A stretch of 64,000 nucleotides of DNA from Aphis gossypii (Eukaryota > Arthropoda > Insecta > Hemiptera > Aphididae): the NCBI RefSeq assembly GCF_020184175.1, contig NC_065532.1:37820287-37884286 (forward strand), read 5' to 3'. The notes below the pieces were generated by a model, which was given only the letters and a program-made list of their open reading frames with translations, did not search any database and was not told the DNA's origin. The translations under genes were made by a program, and so were the position numbers. Positions 45,357 through 58,067 of this stretch are shown piece after piece. Numbering within the stretch: position 1 is the first letter of the stretch; each line of letters opens with the position of its first letter.

Positions 45357-45643
45357 TATTATAATGTTATGTACTTAGATTATAATAACGAATAACTAAC
45401 ATTAACATTACAAAAACAAAATCAGGTACAACTATGATAAAGTATCATCTTGTCCAAAATTTTCTACCTAACCATAGTGTTGAAAAGTTTAGTAAATGAA
45501 ATTGAATTAAAATCAATTTTTTATAACTCCAATCAAATAAAAAAGCATAAAAGATGCGTTACGTAAATAAAGTGAACTACCTAAAATACAGAATTATAAT
45601 TTGATAACATTATTTTATATTTTCAAAAAGTGATAAGTGTAAC

Positions 45644-45647
<4 letters not shown>

Positions 45648-45674
<27 letters not shown>
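45648..45674. repeat. 27-bp poly(A) tract
   Basis: An uninterrupted run of A on the plus strand, about 290 bp after the ORF1-like fragment and 40 bp before the convergent end of the Cep131 gene. It could be a retroposon tail or simple slippage. Confidence 0.8.
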
Positions 45675-45713
45675 TGACGATTTTGTTTAATATTAGCAAT
45701 AATAATAATTAAA

Positions 45714-48700
45714 TTATTTGAGCTTCAAAAGTTCTTTTCTCTGTCGATCCAAAAGTCTTTCCATGTTACTGCACTGATCTAAGGCAGCATTCCGTTCACT
45801 TTTTAATGTCTGAATTGTCTCATCTTTTCGTTTAATTGCTTCTTTTACCCTGAAATAATAAAAAATGAATGAACAAGTTGTATATATGTATGCGTTTAAT
45901 TGAAAACGTTTAGTAAAATACCGAACGTAAACGTGATTTATTTCTCTTTCTTTTTCATTTTCAAGATTTTTTATTTTAGTTTCAAAACTCAATTTTGATT
46001 GAATTAATTCTGTTTGTAGTATTCCGATTTTAGTGACAGTCTCGTTTTTTATACTATTTTCTTTTTCAGCGAGTTCATTTTTTAGTTTGGAAACCAACTG
46101 CAAAAGTATTAGTAACATGAGGACCGTTTTCGTGTCAAAAACAGTAAAATGTATAAAATACCTCTTGTAATCGTATTTGTTCAACATTACACTTATTCAA
46201 TTCACTAGTGAGATCTGCTATTTTATCTTCGTACTCTTGTGCTTTAGTACGAGCTTCGTTTAATTTCATACGATGGCCGGATATGGTATTTTCTAGTTCA
46301 TGAATGTCGGCCTCGTATTCAGATTTTATTCGTCTACAATCAGAAAATCAATTACATTTTTTTTTTATCAAATCTACTTTCAAGCACAACATATTTTGCT
46401 AACATACTTAATCTTAACAGATTATATAACTATTATAAAGCATACAATCGTTATAAAGTTAACACATAAATATGACTGTTTAATAAGTTAGTTGATTGTA
46501 TGAAATATTATTACTTAATTTTCATTTCTGAACTTTTTTCCCTTTCAGAAGCTTCGTTCTCTAATTTTTGAACAACTAATTCAATATGCTTGTCTCGTTC
46601 TTTCTTGCACATTTCTTTAATATTACTTTCTTTATCTGTTAACACAGCTGTTTGATGTTGTATCCATTTAGTTTTTTCTGTTTCACACGTTTCTCGAATT
46701 GTTTTCAACTCGTTCTGAAAGCAGATCGTATTTTGAGTAAAACATTATGTATTCAAAACATAATTATTAAATTTATTTTGATGTTAAAAAGTTTTATACA
46801 TTTTTATGTTAGCAATAAATCTTTAGATTTTAATAAAACTCTAGCCATTGGTTATTTATTTTTTAAATTAAACATATTATAATTTTTAATATTATTAAAA
46901 ATATTAAATAGGAACTTGCAAATGTTTTTATTAACAGAATTTAACATTATCATACCTACCTACTTACATAACCTATTCATATAAACGTTATTTCTTTTGA
47001 ATGAAAATCTCTATTTACAAATATATTTTGTATACAATAATTAAAAGTTAATTATTCAATATTATTTGAACATTAGCTTTTATTGAAAATGGCAAATTAA
47101 GACAAATGCCACTAAAATTTGATGTTTATACTCTGTTCTATTTTTAATTTGTATTATTAAATTATTAAAGTTACAAACCTGAAACTCTTGCTCCTTTTTA
47201 TTAATCTTTTCCTGGATTTCTAATACCAATTTCTCAAACTTTTGTTCGAGGGCTTTTTGTTTTTCCATTAGTGTTACTTCATTTTCTCTTTCTTGGCGTA
47301 ATCTTTCCCCATGAATTTCGCCCAATAGTCGTTTCCGTTGATCTTGATAACTCTTTTCAAGTTCAGCAATTTCCATTTCTAAGCTAATAATTAATAATAA
47401 TAATAATTTATGTAGTCATGAAAAAAATTAATTTTCAAAGGTTTTGAATAAATAAATACATAAATATAAATAAATTTAAATAAAGATCAAAGGGTTATTT
47501 TTTATATTTTAATTAAAAAAATAAAAAATAATAATGACATTTTTTACTTCCTAATTAAAATATAAACATTTTTTCATTAAATAGATTATGGTTGTATTTT
47601 AATTGAATAGAAACTTTCTAAGTATTTTTTTTAATAATTATTCACTATAAAATCGTTGCTTAATGATTATTGATTTGTAAATTAATAATACAATAAGACC
47701 TATAACTGGACATAAAAATGCATAAATAGTTACAAAATGATTAGTTTAATTAATTATCAAATTTAATATTGTAAAAATTAAAAACATAAATACCGATTTC
47801 TTGAATTTTCTCTTTCTGTCACAATTGCTTGTTCCCGTTCTGCGTCCATTTTATCCCTCATAGTAGCCATCCTCCGATGCCATGTTGCTTCAATCTCTTC
47901 AATTTGAGATTGATGAATTCTTCGAAGTTCTGACAATTCTTCTTGATACGCTAATGACATCCTATTAAGTTCAGGTTCGATTCCTTTAATTGTCATCTCC
48001 TGTATTTATAAAAGTTGTTACCTTTAAATAGTGTAAAAAGATAAAAGTTTGATAGTAAGATAAAATTAATACTAACTTTAATTTTTTTTGTCTTTAGATC
48101 AACCCATCGATCTTTTTTTATTTTTTCGGATGCTGTCTGTTTATCGATAGCTTTTTTTAATTCAACTTTATGCCGTTCTTCTTGACTCAATAGTGCATCA
48201 TTCATTTTTTTTGTCAATTCCTTTACAGTCAAAGAACAACTTTCGCTAAGTTGTTTTTTCTCGTTCAATAACTAATCAAATATATTTTTTAATGCAATTT
48301 GGTACACACAATATTTTAATATTATTTACTTTATCAATGAATTTTTGGTGTCTCATTACAGTGGATTCATATTCAGATTTAGTTTTAGCGTGCTCCGCTT
48401 GTAGTTCAGATATATTAATTTTTAATTTTTCAGTTATATCTTCTTTTTCTGATAACTGTATTTGTAGCATGGCTACTTTTTGAGCCAATTCTGCTTTGTC
48501 AAGATCCATAACTTGTTGAAGATTCCCCTTTTTTGCATCTATAACTCTTTCACCTGGTCTATACACAAACATGTTGTACATCATACAATAGGCGGTAACT
48601 TAGTAAACTTACGATAGAGGTGGTGTGTTTGGTATTTTTACAGGTGATTTGTGTTTAGGTGATTTGGGAGCAGATGGACCATTTGAATTTTTCTCTACCT

Positions 48701-51700
48701 CGTCCAGAAATGACCATAAAGCCCTTTTAAAAATGTATTAAAAAACAGAAATAAGAAAAACAATTTAAAAATGTACATTTCAAGTCATGAAAAAAAAAAA
48801 AAAAAAAGAAAAATTTATAATGATTTCCAAGTGATATTAACTTTGAACTAGACGAAGATTCTGGTACTAATGTTTGATGTTTATTATTATTTGTAACACC
48901 ACTTTTCCTGACATTCATGTCTACAATAAATCAGTATACATCATTATACAACAATTATTATTATAAAATATACGTAAGAATAAGTGTAATGATAATAATT
49001 ATAAGTATTATAATACGTGATGTACGGTATAATGTGGCGATAACAAAAACGGTTTGAGGTAAGTGAATTCTACAAACTAACTACCGATGTCGTTATTTTC
49101 GGACTCGAGTTCCTTAAGAATATTGACGATCTCGTCGTACGTCGACGTTTTGTGTTTTTCTTCGGAAAACGCGTCCTTCAAACACATAAATCACATAATA
49201 TTAATAAGCGCTACTATGCGGTCTCTCGAGAAAATAACAAACCACAGTCCGATCACCAAGGTTACTTACGAGTGTATGTCCCGCGAAGTCGGGCGTTGAC
49301 GGTCTCTGCAGGTGACTGGACATCCACGAGACTACGTCTTCCCTCGCGTAATCCTGTACCGGCGAGCGGTCGGCGTTCTTCGGACGTTCTCTCCTCATCA
49401 CCGTTTCCGGCTGTTTTTCCGGGTGGTGGTGCTCGTTTCGCGTCACCGTAGCTTCGACCGGATGTACGGCCGCCGCGGTCGCGACGGACTTTGACTTTGC
49501 CGCATCCCTCGTACTCTTAGCACTTCCTCTGTGACCAACCGCCGTCGTTGCCGTCACCGGTGCGATCCTCTTTTTCGGCTTGTTCTTCGGCTTTATCGCC
49601 GCGGCGGACCGCGTACGACTTCGGTCGCCGACGTCCGCGCTAGCACCCCTGAGCGCCCCGGACAGGTCGACGGACATCGACCCGCCAAACTTGCTGTCGC
49701 TCGAGGCACCTATAGCAGCGCTCAGGTTCGAGTACAGGTGTTCCTCGTCCAGCTGACCGCGACCGCTCTTCGCATACGCCTGCGCAGCGGTCCGGCCCTC
49801 GACCGCAGCGATGGCCACGCTCTCTACGTATACGTCAGCGGCGGTCGTCGGCGCGGGAACAGGCGCTGAGTTCGGGAACCAGCGCTGGAACTTGAGTTCC
49901 ACCGCGTCGTCGAACGTCGTTGCGGAACCGCTGTTAGCCGCCCGGCCGAACGTTTCCGGTACTCGCGCGTCCCCACTTCCGGGTGGTATGGGCGGCTTGG
50001 AAGTCAGTCCCGGTTCGAGCGCTGGTTGTCCATCGCCATCGCCACTGCCGCCGCCACCCCCGCCGTCGTCGTCGTTTGGTGGGACGGGAGTCGAACGACC
50101 GTCGCTCGACGACGACAGTTCGGCCCCGTCCGATTCATCAAACGCGTTCTCCGGCCGATCTGCGTGGTTCCCGATATCTGCGACATATTCGACTTATATT
50201 AATATAATCAGTATTCTTCTAAAATGAGTATATGAGTTGTGTTCAAAGACATTATATTTTGTGGTGAACGATAACTTGGGTATAAATACACATAAATATG
50301 TGTATATGACGGGCCTTTGAGATCTGAGAATGTACGAGTATCATTACACAGTTGTATGTTATTGTATAACAAAGTCAATATCAAATGCGCACATTCGCGA
50401 TGTTCGAAGGCAATATTAATAAATTATTGTTGGCAGCTTTTTGTGATTGACGGATAATTGTTAACGATATTGAGTGGTGCAATATCATACTGTTACATAA
50501 TCAATTAACATTTATTACCACTAATTGTATATTTGTTTATTGCGCAGCATGCATACATAATTTTGTAGCGTGTGTATTGAATATGAACGCATAAAAACTT
50601 TTACCGATGTACAAGTGTATAAATTACAAAGATTATTAAACATATAAAAAGAAACAAGCCAAATTGCGTGATGAACTCAGATTGTACAGTTATGATGGTA
50701 ATATAACTAATAGGCTAAAATTATCATCATTATTATTTTATTGGTTTTGGAGATATATTAAAATAAAATGAACCATTTAATTTTCATATTTTTCTTTAAC
50801 TTGTCGTAATAATAGATATGTGGTCCTATCCTAAATACGATTTAAATCAGTGTATATTAGTATTTTCTACATAACATAGCTATAATTATTTATAAGTTTG
50901 ATTGTTTTTCATTCAAAAAAATACCGTAGTAAAATTAAAAACTCGTTTAAAAAGTATTTAAATAAAAACATTTAGGTATTATATTATATATTTAATTTAT
51001 ATATTTACTCGTATCAATCTGTTGATCGTTGAAATCAAATGAAATGTGTCGATTTTTGGTTATCTTGTTTATTGTATCTGCAGACTGAGGACGTTTAACT
51101 AATCTTGATCTACGAGGTGATTCCTAAAAATAGAAATAAATAAATTAGCAAATAATTTTTTTAAGAATAATTTAATTATAATTTTTTATCTAAGTATTAA
51201 ACCTGATTTGTAGCACTCAGTGTTAATGCAGACATCGGTCTTCCACGTGATGGCGTGTCGACGTTTTCGTTATAAAAATAATGCAAAGGATTTGATATGT
51301 TCAAATTCGATAAACGCGTTGAGAGGTTAATCTGGAGAATGTTTTAAATATTATATAAATAACTGTAAAATATAGTGTAGACACTGATAACAATATCAGA
51401 AGGCACCTATGTAAATAATTATATAAGTAGTTTACATAGGTTACATAACTTATTGGCTATAAATATATATGCAATGTAATATTTTGAATCATAAAAATGT
51501 TTTTAAATCATAAATTATAGTCTTAATAGTATTATAATCATTATTTAAATGACAACATCCATTTACCCACAATAATGCCTATAGTAACTGTAGTTATACA
51601 AACTACAAAGTTTCGTATTTATATTATTTATTAGTATTATTGTTATAAGTACGCACAATGTATAGTGAAAACTTCATTCGCACACGTTGTTGCATAAATT

Positions 51701-54167
51701 AATATTCATTCAAATATAAGACATCGCGTGACTATAGTACAGTAAGAACACGCACAAACAATTCAATAATAATATAGAATAGAGAAAATAATTTTTAAAT
51801 CAACAACTTACTATAGTGGCTTAGCCAGGCGTGGGGCTAAGGGGGCTGTAACCCCCTCCTCCCATTGGCTGTGTTTATTTTAGCCATTATATGACCGTTA
51901 TTACTTGATATAATATAGGTATTATAATTTTTTAATAAAAAATATTGAAATATTATACAACACATAATATTATCAGCAATCATTATTAGACTTAAATCAC
52001 AAAAAAGTATCACTTTGGCAAAATACAAAGTGATATTATGATATGTATCTGTGCTTCTTTTATTCTTTATAACATATTTTTTATATTCATTGAGATATTT
52101 ATATTATAAGTTAATCATATAACCGTGGTTAATACATTTATGGTAACTACGGTACTTCGATAATTCGAGTCTCGAAGCCTATCTTTTACAGTTGTACCAA
52201 TAACTATTTAAATTATAAAAAATTGCGTACATATATAATTTGTTGCATAATTTATTAAAAACATGATTGTACAAAAAAAGTAAATAAAAAAAAAATACTA
52301 TATTTGTATTCTTTTGTAAAGCCCACCCCCATACAAAATTCCTGACTACACCATAGACTAACTCTGATGAATAAAAAGTTTATGGATATAAAAATTTCAT
52401 GATTTCCATAAGATTAAATTTTCCTATAATATAAACAATTTCTAAATTTGATAAAGTATTAATTCAAATACTTAGTTTAAGATTTTTTTTAATTTATTTA
52501 GTTGACCTATATAATTATAGGTACAGACGCAATTAATACAGTACAGAACATGTATTTTATTTTTTTTAACAACTATTTGACGGATATACTATATTTTATT
52601 GTAACTATATAATATTGTCTACTTTTACCAGAGTTGTCAACGAAATAATTAAAATATATTTATGTACATAATAAATTAAATTGTTTATTAAGAATATATA
52701 TTTCAACAATTAGGTTATAAGCTAGCTATATTGACATTAATTAATGTTAATTATTTGTTTGAGTATACATAGTGGTTTTACAGAGCAAGGATAATATTGA
52801 AATCCATTTTTTATTTTTATTTTAAGTTATTGTTTACATAATGCGTCATTTTTTAATTCAAATTCTACCATGTTATAAGTATATTTTTATAAGGATTAGA
52901 AGCATATAAAAGTAACTTAAATATGTTTCACAATTCTTTTCTGATAAATAAATCGTTAACGAAATATTATATAATATGCTGTATGGAACTATAATATAGT
53001 ACAATATTATAATATGTTTTTTGTCCTTTGTCTGTCCACATAGATAAGTATTGATTAAATCGTATTTATTTTAAGCCAGATAGGTTCATTCCTTTACTAA
53101 ACGTAACAATAAATACAAAAAAACTTCATTTTTTTTTATATGGCACGTGAGTTAATAAAATCATAGGGTGCGTGTAGTAAAATAATATGCTTGAAATAGA
53201 ACAGAAAATATACTTTATTATATTATGCGGTATTTGTTTATTACTACTATGGTGAAATCGGAGTAGAAAAATAAAAGTATGTATATTACAAGCATGTTCA
53301 TCATATTTTTTGAAGGCACTAGACTGTAGGTATGCAAAATATTGATGTTTATCTATAAAAAAATAATATTAACCTTATCTTTGCGCGAATATCACATAAT
53401 ACTATAATTTGAAAAAATGTTGAACTAGTTTCATTGTCCTGATTTTCGTTTTAAGCCTTTCTATGTACATTGCAATATCTATGACTCTCTAACTATCGGT
53501 GGTGACTTCCAATTTGAGGGAGTTCAACAAACGTATGTTTAGTTTCTTTTTGGTTTTTTTATTTTTTTTTTTCTGTATAATAATTGCTTCATGATTGTAC
53601 ACATATATAGTCACGAATATTAATTTTAAATTTTAGACAGACACTTATATCTTATAATAAGTTATAGTATTGAGATGTGTATATGTCGCTGTCTAATGAA
53701 ATTGATTAACCTGTTAGTTTTATTTTAGCTTTCATAAGTTTCATTAACTTTCCGTTCCATAACAATAATACCCGATCTTATAAATCTGACTAAATTGTTA
53801 CACGAATCCATCAGACACTTTTTTATGTAATATTATTATGTCTCTATTACCGACAATCCCAAACTTTTATAGTTTAATTTTTAATCGATGATGCTGCGTA
53901 ATATATATTTTTTTGTTTTTTATTTGATTTGATTTTCGAATAAGCGTATAATTGTGTAATACTATTTCTATAGTCTTGGCCCATGGAAGTAGATAATCAT
54001 AGGATTTATAAATAAAATAAATCATAAACGCGTCTAAAAAGGAATATAAATTATGTACGTATTATATTACTATGCTGCAGTATACGTACTTGAGAGCCTT
54101 GTAAAGATAGTCCCGTTGATGTCACGATGTGTTTATTAGCCTTTGATTTCTTTTTAAAATTGGACAT
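45714..54167 (-). CDS. Cep131: CEP131/AZI1 (dilatory) centrosomal-ciliary coiled-coil protein
   Basis: Centriolar-satellite and ciliary-base protein needed for cilium formation in other animals. Fifteen exons in transcript order: 54167-54090, 51331-51203, 51123-51009, 50177-49270, 49175-49085, 48920-48842, 48723-48613, 48558-48330, 48271-48077, 47999-47794, 47383-47179, 46714-46515, 46333-46162, 46097-45922, 45849-45714; 1009 aa against roughly 1080 in human. The N-terminal half is low-complexity (six glycines near residue 146). FQRWF near 204-208 may be a worn IQ motif. FLDEVEKN (472-479) and the coiled coil from about 500 to the end carry strong family signatures: KTKKIKEMTIKGIEPEL, RDKHIELVVQKLE, KIKRIKSEYEADIHELE, VKEAIKRKDE, MERLLDRQRK. 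Exon 4 is GC-rich, unlike the rest. The start ATG is followed by a short basic first exon and a 2.8-kb intron. An RFX site lies upstream. Confidence 0.9.
51811..52356. mobile_element. Non-autonomous TIR element in Cep131 intron 1
   Basis: The left end CTATAGTGGCTTAGCCAGG and the right end read inward, CTATGGTGTAGTCAGG, form imperfect inverted repeats, each followed by a G- or C-rich stretch. About 546 bp with no transposase frame. The other 2 kb of the intron (51332-51810, 52357-54089) is AT-rich with nothing recognised. Confidence 0.5.
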
Positions 54168-54431
54168 TTTAACCAAAATCGCTATTAATAAAAATGTATT
54201 ATGAACATCAAGACAGTGCAATAACTGTGGTGCAAATAAATAAATAAACAAATTGTATAGATTATAATTAATAGGTATGACGTTATAGTGACGTGTGGTC
54301 GATAATACGATTTTCATATATGTCGCGACACGACTATTATTTACGTACAGAGAACTCCGAATAAAATTGAGGCCTATTCCATATTATACCTGCAACCCGA
54401 ATCTTGTCCACACAACACCTACAACAAAACG

Positions 54432-54444
54432 GTTGCTAAGCAAC
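54432..54444 (-). promoter_or_regulatory. RFX-type X-box upstream of Cep131
   Basis: GTTGCTAAGCAAC fits the X-box consensus RYYNYY-N(1-3)-RRNRAC at every position and is a near-perfect inverted repeat. It lies 265-277 bp upstream of the Cep131 start codon. RFX factors drive ciliary genes through such sites in nematodes, flies and vertebrates, so the placement fits the gene's role. Confidence 0.75.
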
Positions 54445-55930
54445 GCAACATAGAGCACTTAATAGCAAGCGTGTCCCTTTACGTAAATGTATGTTTTTCA
54501 CATACACACTCTTCGTCATCAAACAGTGTTTGGGAACGATTTATCATATTCTATTGAATTCGATCAGTATACCTCGATTATTCTATTGATAATAAGTGTG
54601 ATAAAAATAATTCATAATAATATTTAAATACAACGCATAAGAACATGACAGTATCACCATGTTATTAGTATCAAATTTTTATTCAATATTTCCTTAATAA
54701 AACACATTTTTTTTTTTTTAATTGACATAATGTCACACGTGATAGTTGGTACATTTGTTATAAGCCCGCGTGATAGGTGCCTACAACTGAGGTGTGAAAT
54801 ATACAGTGTTGTGTGTTAGTCAATCGAAACATTTAAAAACACACAGAATTTATTATTTTTAATTTTACAACAAAGTAAATTCATAATAATTAAGAAATTA
54901 TTTGTTAAATATTATTTTGAAATATTTTAATCTTATTATGTTCGTACTTTTTATGACTTTCATTGTATGTCTACTATATTATTAAACCATAAATTATTAA
55001 ATCGTTTAATGTTCCAATGATACAGATGAACACTATTATTAGTAATACTATTAGGATTACATTTTCAAAATTGATTAAATAAAAAAAAAATTTGTAACTA
55101 AATTTGATATCATTGTCAATTATTTCGTTAAAAATATTATTCTTAACTAAAGCTTAGACTAAAACTAGCATGTTGACATTCATTTCCTTAAAAAATGTTA
55201 AACGGTTGTAAGAATTTTTTTATTATGTTTGAAAATACTTCTGAGGGTATTTTCCTAAGCGTTAAAAAATTAAACACTACTCACGACAATCGTTAAAACC
55301 ATTTTAAAACAATTATCAACAAGAACAGATCTTATCGAACTCCATTTTGAAATATTTTTATGGCGGTATTAATAATGGGTATTTAATTACTCCATCATTT
55401 AGTTTAGAAGATCTTTTATATTCAGGTTTGATTAATATACAAGACCATACATCCGTCGTAAAATAATCATGCTGCTGGTTTCAATAATAATAAAATATTT
55501 TTATATTAGGTATATTAATATTTATAACATCATATAGCAGATCAATCGTATTACTTTAAAAAAAAAACAAATAGACAAACAATAAAATTATATAATTGTA
55601 TAATAACATTATTAGCCTAGTTATATCTTCTTTTATTTTATGTAAATAAGAAGTGTTGTTCATTTTGTTGTATTTTTGTATTTTATTTTATATTCGAAAA
55701 AAGTATTTACAACTGTTAAATAAACAGATTTACATTCGAAATGCCCCAATGGCGCGATTGAATACATAATAAAAAATTACCCATAAAATGAACAATTTTC
55801 ATGATATTATGTTTTTTCTATTTTTTATTAATTATTTGTTATAGATATACATTGGACATTTGTCCGCAATTAGTATCTTATACTTGTGTCTGCAACTCAC
55901 ATGTTTTTTGTCATTTCGTCAGCAATTCGG
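54445..55930. other. Spacer upstream of Cep131
   Basis: No gene recognised. An AT-rich stretch between the X-box and the plus-strand GH13 pseudogene. An open frame near 55801 reads into the pseudogene exon and is otherwise meaningless. Confidence 0.45.
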
Positions 55931-57244
55931 AAACACCGAACCATTCGAGATATAAATATATATATGGTTTCAAAAATCAATTAAACGAAAAGGAAAATAC
56001 GCATATTTTACATATGGCGTAACGCTTCCAACCAAAGTGAAGTAATGAAAAATTTCACCATAATAAAACCAATACCATCAAATAATTGGGTGAATACCAC
56101 TTATTTATTTCAGAACTCTTTATATCTAATTAAATTTGTAAAGAGCATTAGCTATTAATAGGTATATAAATGCAGTATTATTTGTGATTTAATTTTTTCA
56201 TGAAATAAATTCAAAATTTGAACATCAGTCAAGAATAAAAATGGGATAAGTATGTTTCACTATCACTGTTTGCACATTACATACTATACTATATCTATGT
56301 GCATTAGACATAATATTATATAAAATGATAAATAGAACATTGAAAACTATATGGAGACATTTATAGTCCCCCCTGGAATTTTGTTCCCACTTTAAGCATT
56401 ACTTATACCAGTATGCATGAAAGGGGAATACAATTTTGGTGTGCGTGCTAAAAGGACTAAGCCACAAATGTTAGCAAGTTAGCAGTACGTTTTAATATTA
56501 TAATTCAGCGATGCCTTCTCACTCCTCAGTTAGAAAATTCAATATCGTTTTACAAACGGCAGTTATATGGACCTAAAATTTGACAACTCACAACACTGTA
56601 AAAACGTCAATCACATAACTTCAGAGTCACTGGCCAAAAAAAGAGATAATGATGTTAGTTGGTTGTAAGTACATACATTTATAATTATTTAAGTAGTTTA
56701 TCGAAAGAAATATCTATTTTATATTATATCATATAGGAAAAGTGTTATTTGGACGATATCATGAATTTAAGAGTATAATTATTTATTATTTGTATTCAAA
56801 ATGTGTTAAATTCTAGTTGTTATTTATATAATGTTATATAATGTTAGTAATTTTGTATACGAAGACACTACAATTTTAAGTTAATATTTTATTTTGTTAT
56901 ATAAAGCATGTTCATAGATCCTCTGATTAATGATATGTATAAGGAACCACTACATCAATAGCTCAATGTAGTACAAACTAGTTACCGACTGACTTTCAAG
57001 TTTGCTTTAAAGTAAAAATTTATAATTCAGGGTGCCAGCCCAGAATTCCTTATAGAAAACAAAAATAATTCGGAATTAAGACTTAGGTTACAAATTCTGA
57101 TTTTGAGGTTACAAATTATTACGAATTAGTTACACATTTTTTAGTGTGACCTGAGTGAAATTTTGAATTTGGGGTGCCAGGCTGACGAACCTTGAAATAA
57201 GTAGTTTTCTTTATGTTTTTATACTTGCAAAACGTATTTTATAA
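55931..57244 (+). pseudogene. GH13 alpha-glucosidase pseudogene A
   Basis: Remains of a GH13 copy. Positions 55931-56089 match exon 3 (region I) of genes 2 and 3: PNHSRYK in one frame, then small insertions and deletions push the rest out of frame until the conserved AATAATTGG/GTGAAT splice donor. The middle exons, with the nucleophile, acid/base and region IV, are absent. Positions about 57198-57244 match the last codons of gene 2, still reading FILAKRIL and a stop in frame. The exon 3 part is closer to gene 3, the tail closer to gene 2. A repeat with GGGTGCCAG ends sits just before the tail. It cannot make an enzyme. Confidence 0.75.
57030..57190. repeat. Repeat with GGGTGCCAG ends
   Basis: Starts GGGTGCCAGCCCAGAATTCC and ends with GAATTTGGGGTGCCAGGC. 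The interior has several GTTACAAATT units. It is related in vocabulary to the TIRs of the element at 59975-60998 and looks like a diverged, shortened member. It interrupts pseudogene A. Confidence 0.45.
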
Positions 57245-57700
57245 ATCTATCTATAACAGTTTTTTTTTTTTTTATATAAGTTATAATTGTAATATTTGTA
57301 ATATAAGTATATCTATTGTAAAAGATATTATTTGAATTGTAAATTTTCATAATTTTAAGGTTGTTTTAACACTTGAAACGTACTTATACTCTACTCAAAA
57401 TAATCAACAATCAAAGAACATTACGAAATATTCAGCTAAATTACTCAAGATTTAAAACCAATAGTATTAATAGTGATAAGACGTTATCAATGTATTTATA
57501 TATACGATTTGCGATGTAATAAAATCACATTGTAAATGTATTAATGTATTAATAGTTATTTCTAAGCTAACTGGAGTGTCTCCAATGTTGCAATATTCTA
57601 ATAATTTAGTAAAATGTACTGCATAATATTTTTCATTTATATAAATTGGTTTATTGTTATTGATTAATAATAAAATGTTAAAACAGTCTGATGTTGGCAT
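57245..57700 (+). repeat. Copied 3' flank of GH13 gene 2
   Basis: Follows the pseudogene A stop codon and parallels 30352-31085: ataaatctat, a poly(T) tract, atatttgtaatata, then caatattctaataatttagt and the following 80 bp. The copy has no recognisable counterpart of the 30530 MITE, suggesting that the MITE arrived after duplication. Alignment around the site is poor, so this is tentative. Confidence 0.65.
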
Positions 57701-58067
57701 GTTTTATTCCAAGAATATTCGTGTACATTGTTACTTCTATTTACTTAGTAATATTTCTAAATTTTGACCATACTATTATTTTTTTCTTATAGCTAAAGAG
57801 GTACTGTGCGTCTATGCGTACCGACCATAGATATTAAAAATATCTTAGATTTTTTATTATCTAAGCACTTCCCTCTATACAATTAATATAGAAATGGCCT
57901 ATTCATTCTTTAATATCCATAGTACCGACGGGTCATATTAAAAATAAACAAATCGTATTATTTAATATACATTTATTTGTGCTGTGTTACTCAGAACTAC
58001 CGTAAGTCGACAAAGATACTACAATTTTTGTCATATTAGGCAATTAAACTAATTAAAGTGTATTTTA

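Noticed and set aside
49312..50227. Several long open frames on the plus strand
   Set aside because: They are shadows of the GC-rich exon 4 of Cep131, which lies on the minus strand and fits the family and splice phases.
52140..52200. Possible further pogo-like end (cttcgataattcgagtctcgaa)
   Set aside because: Only one end is visible and it lies within another TIR element. It may be a fragment but cannot be delimited.
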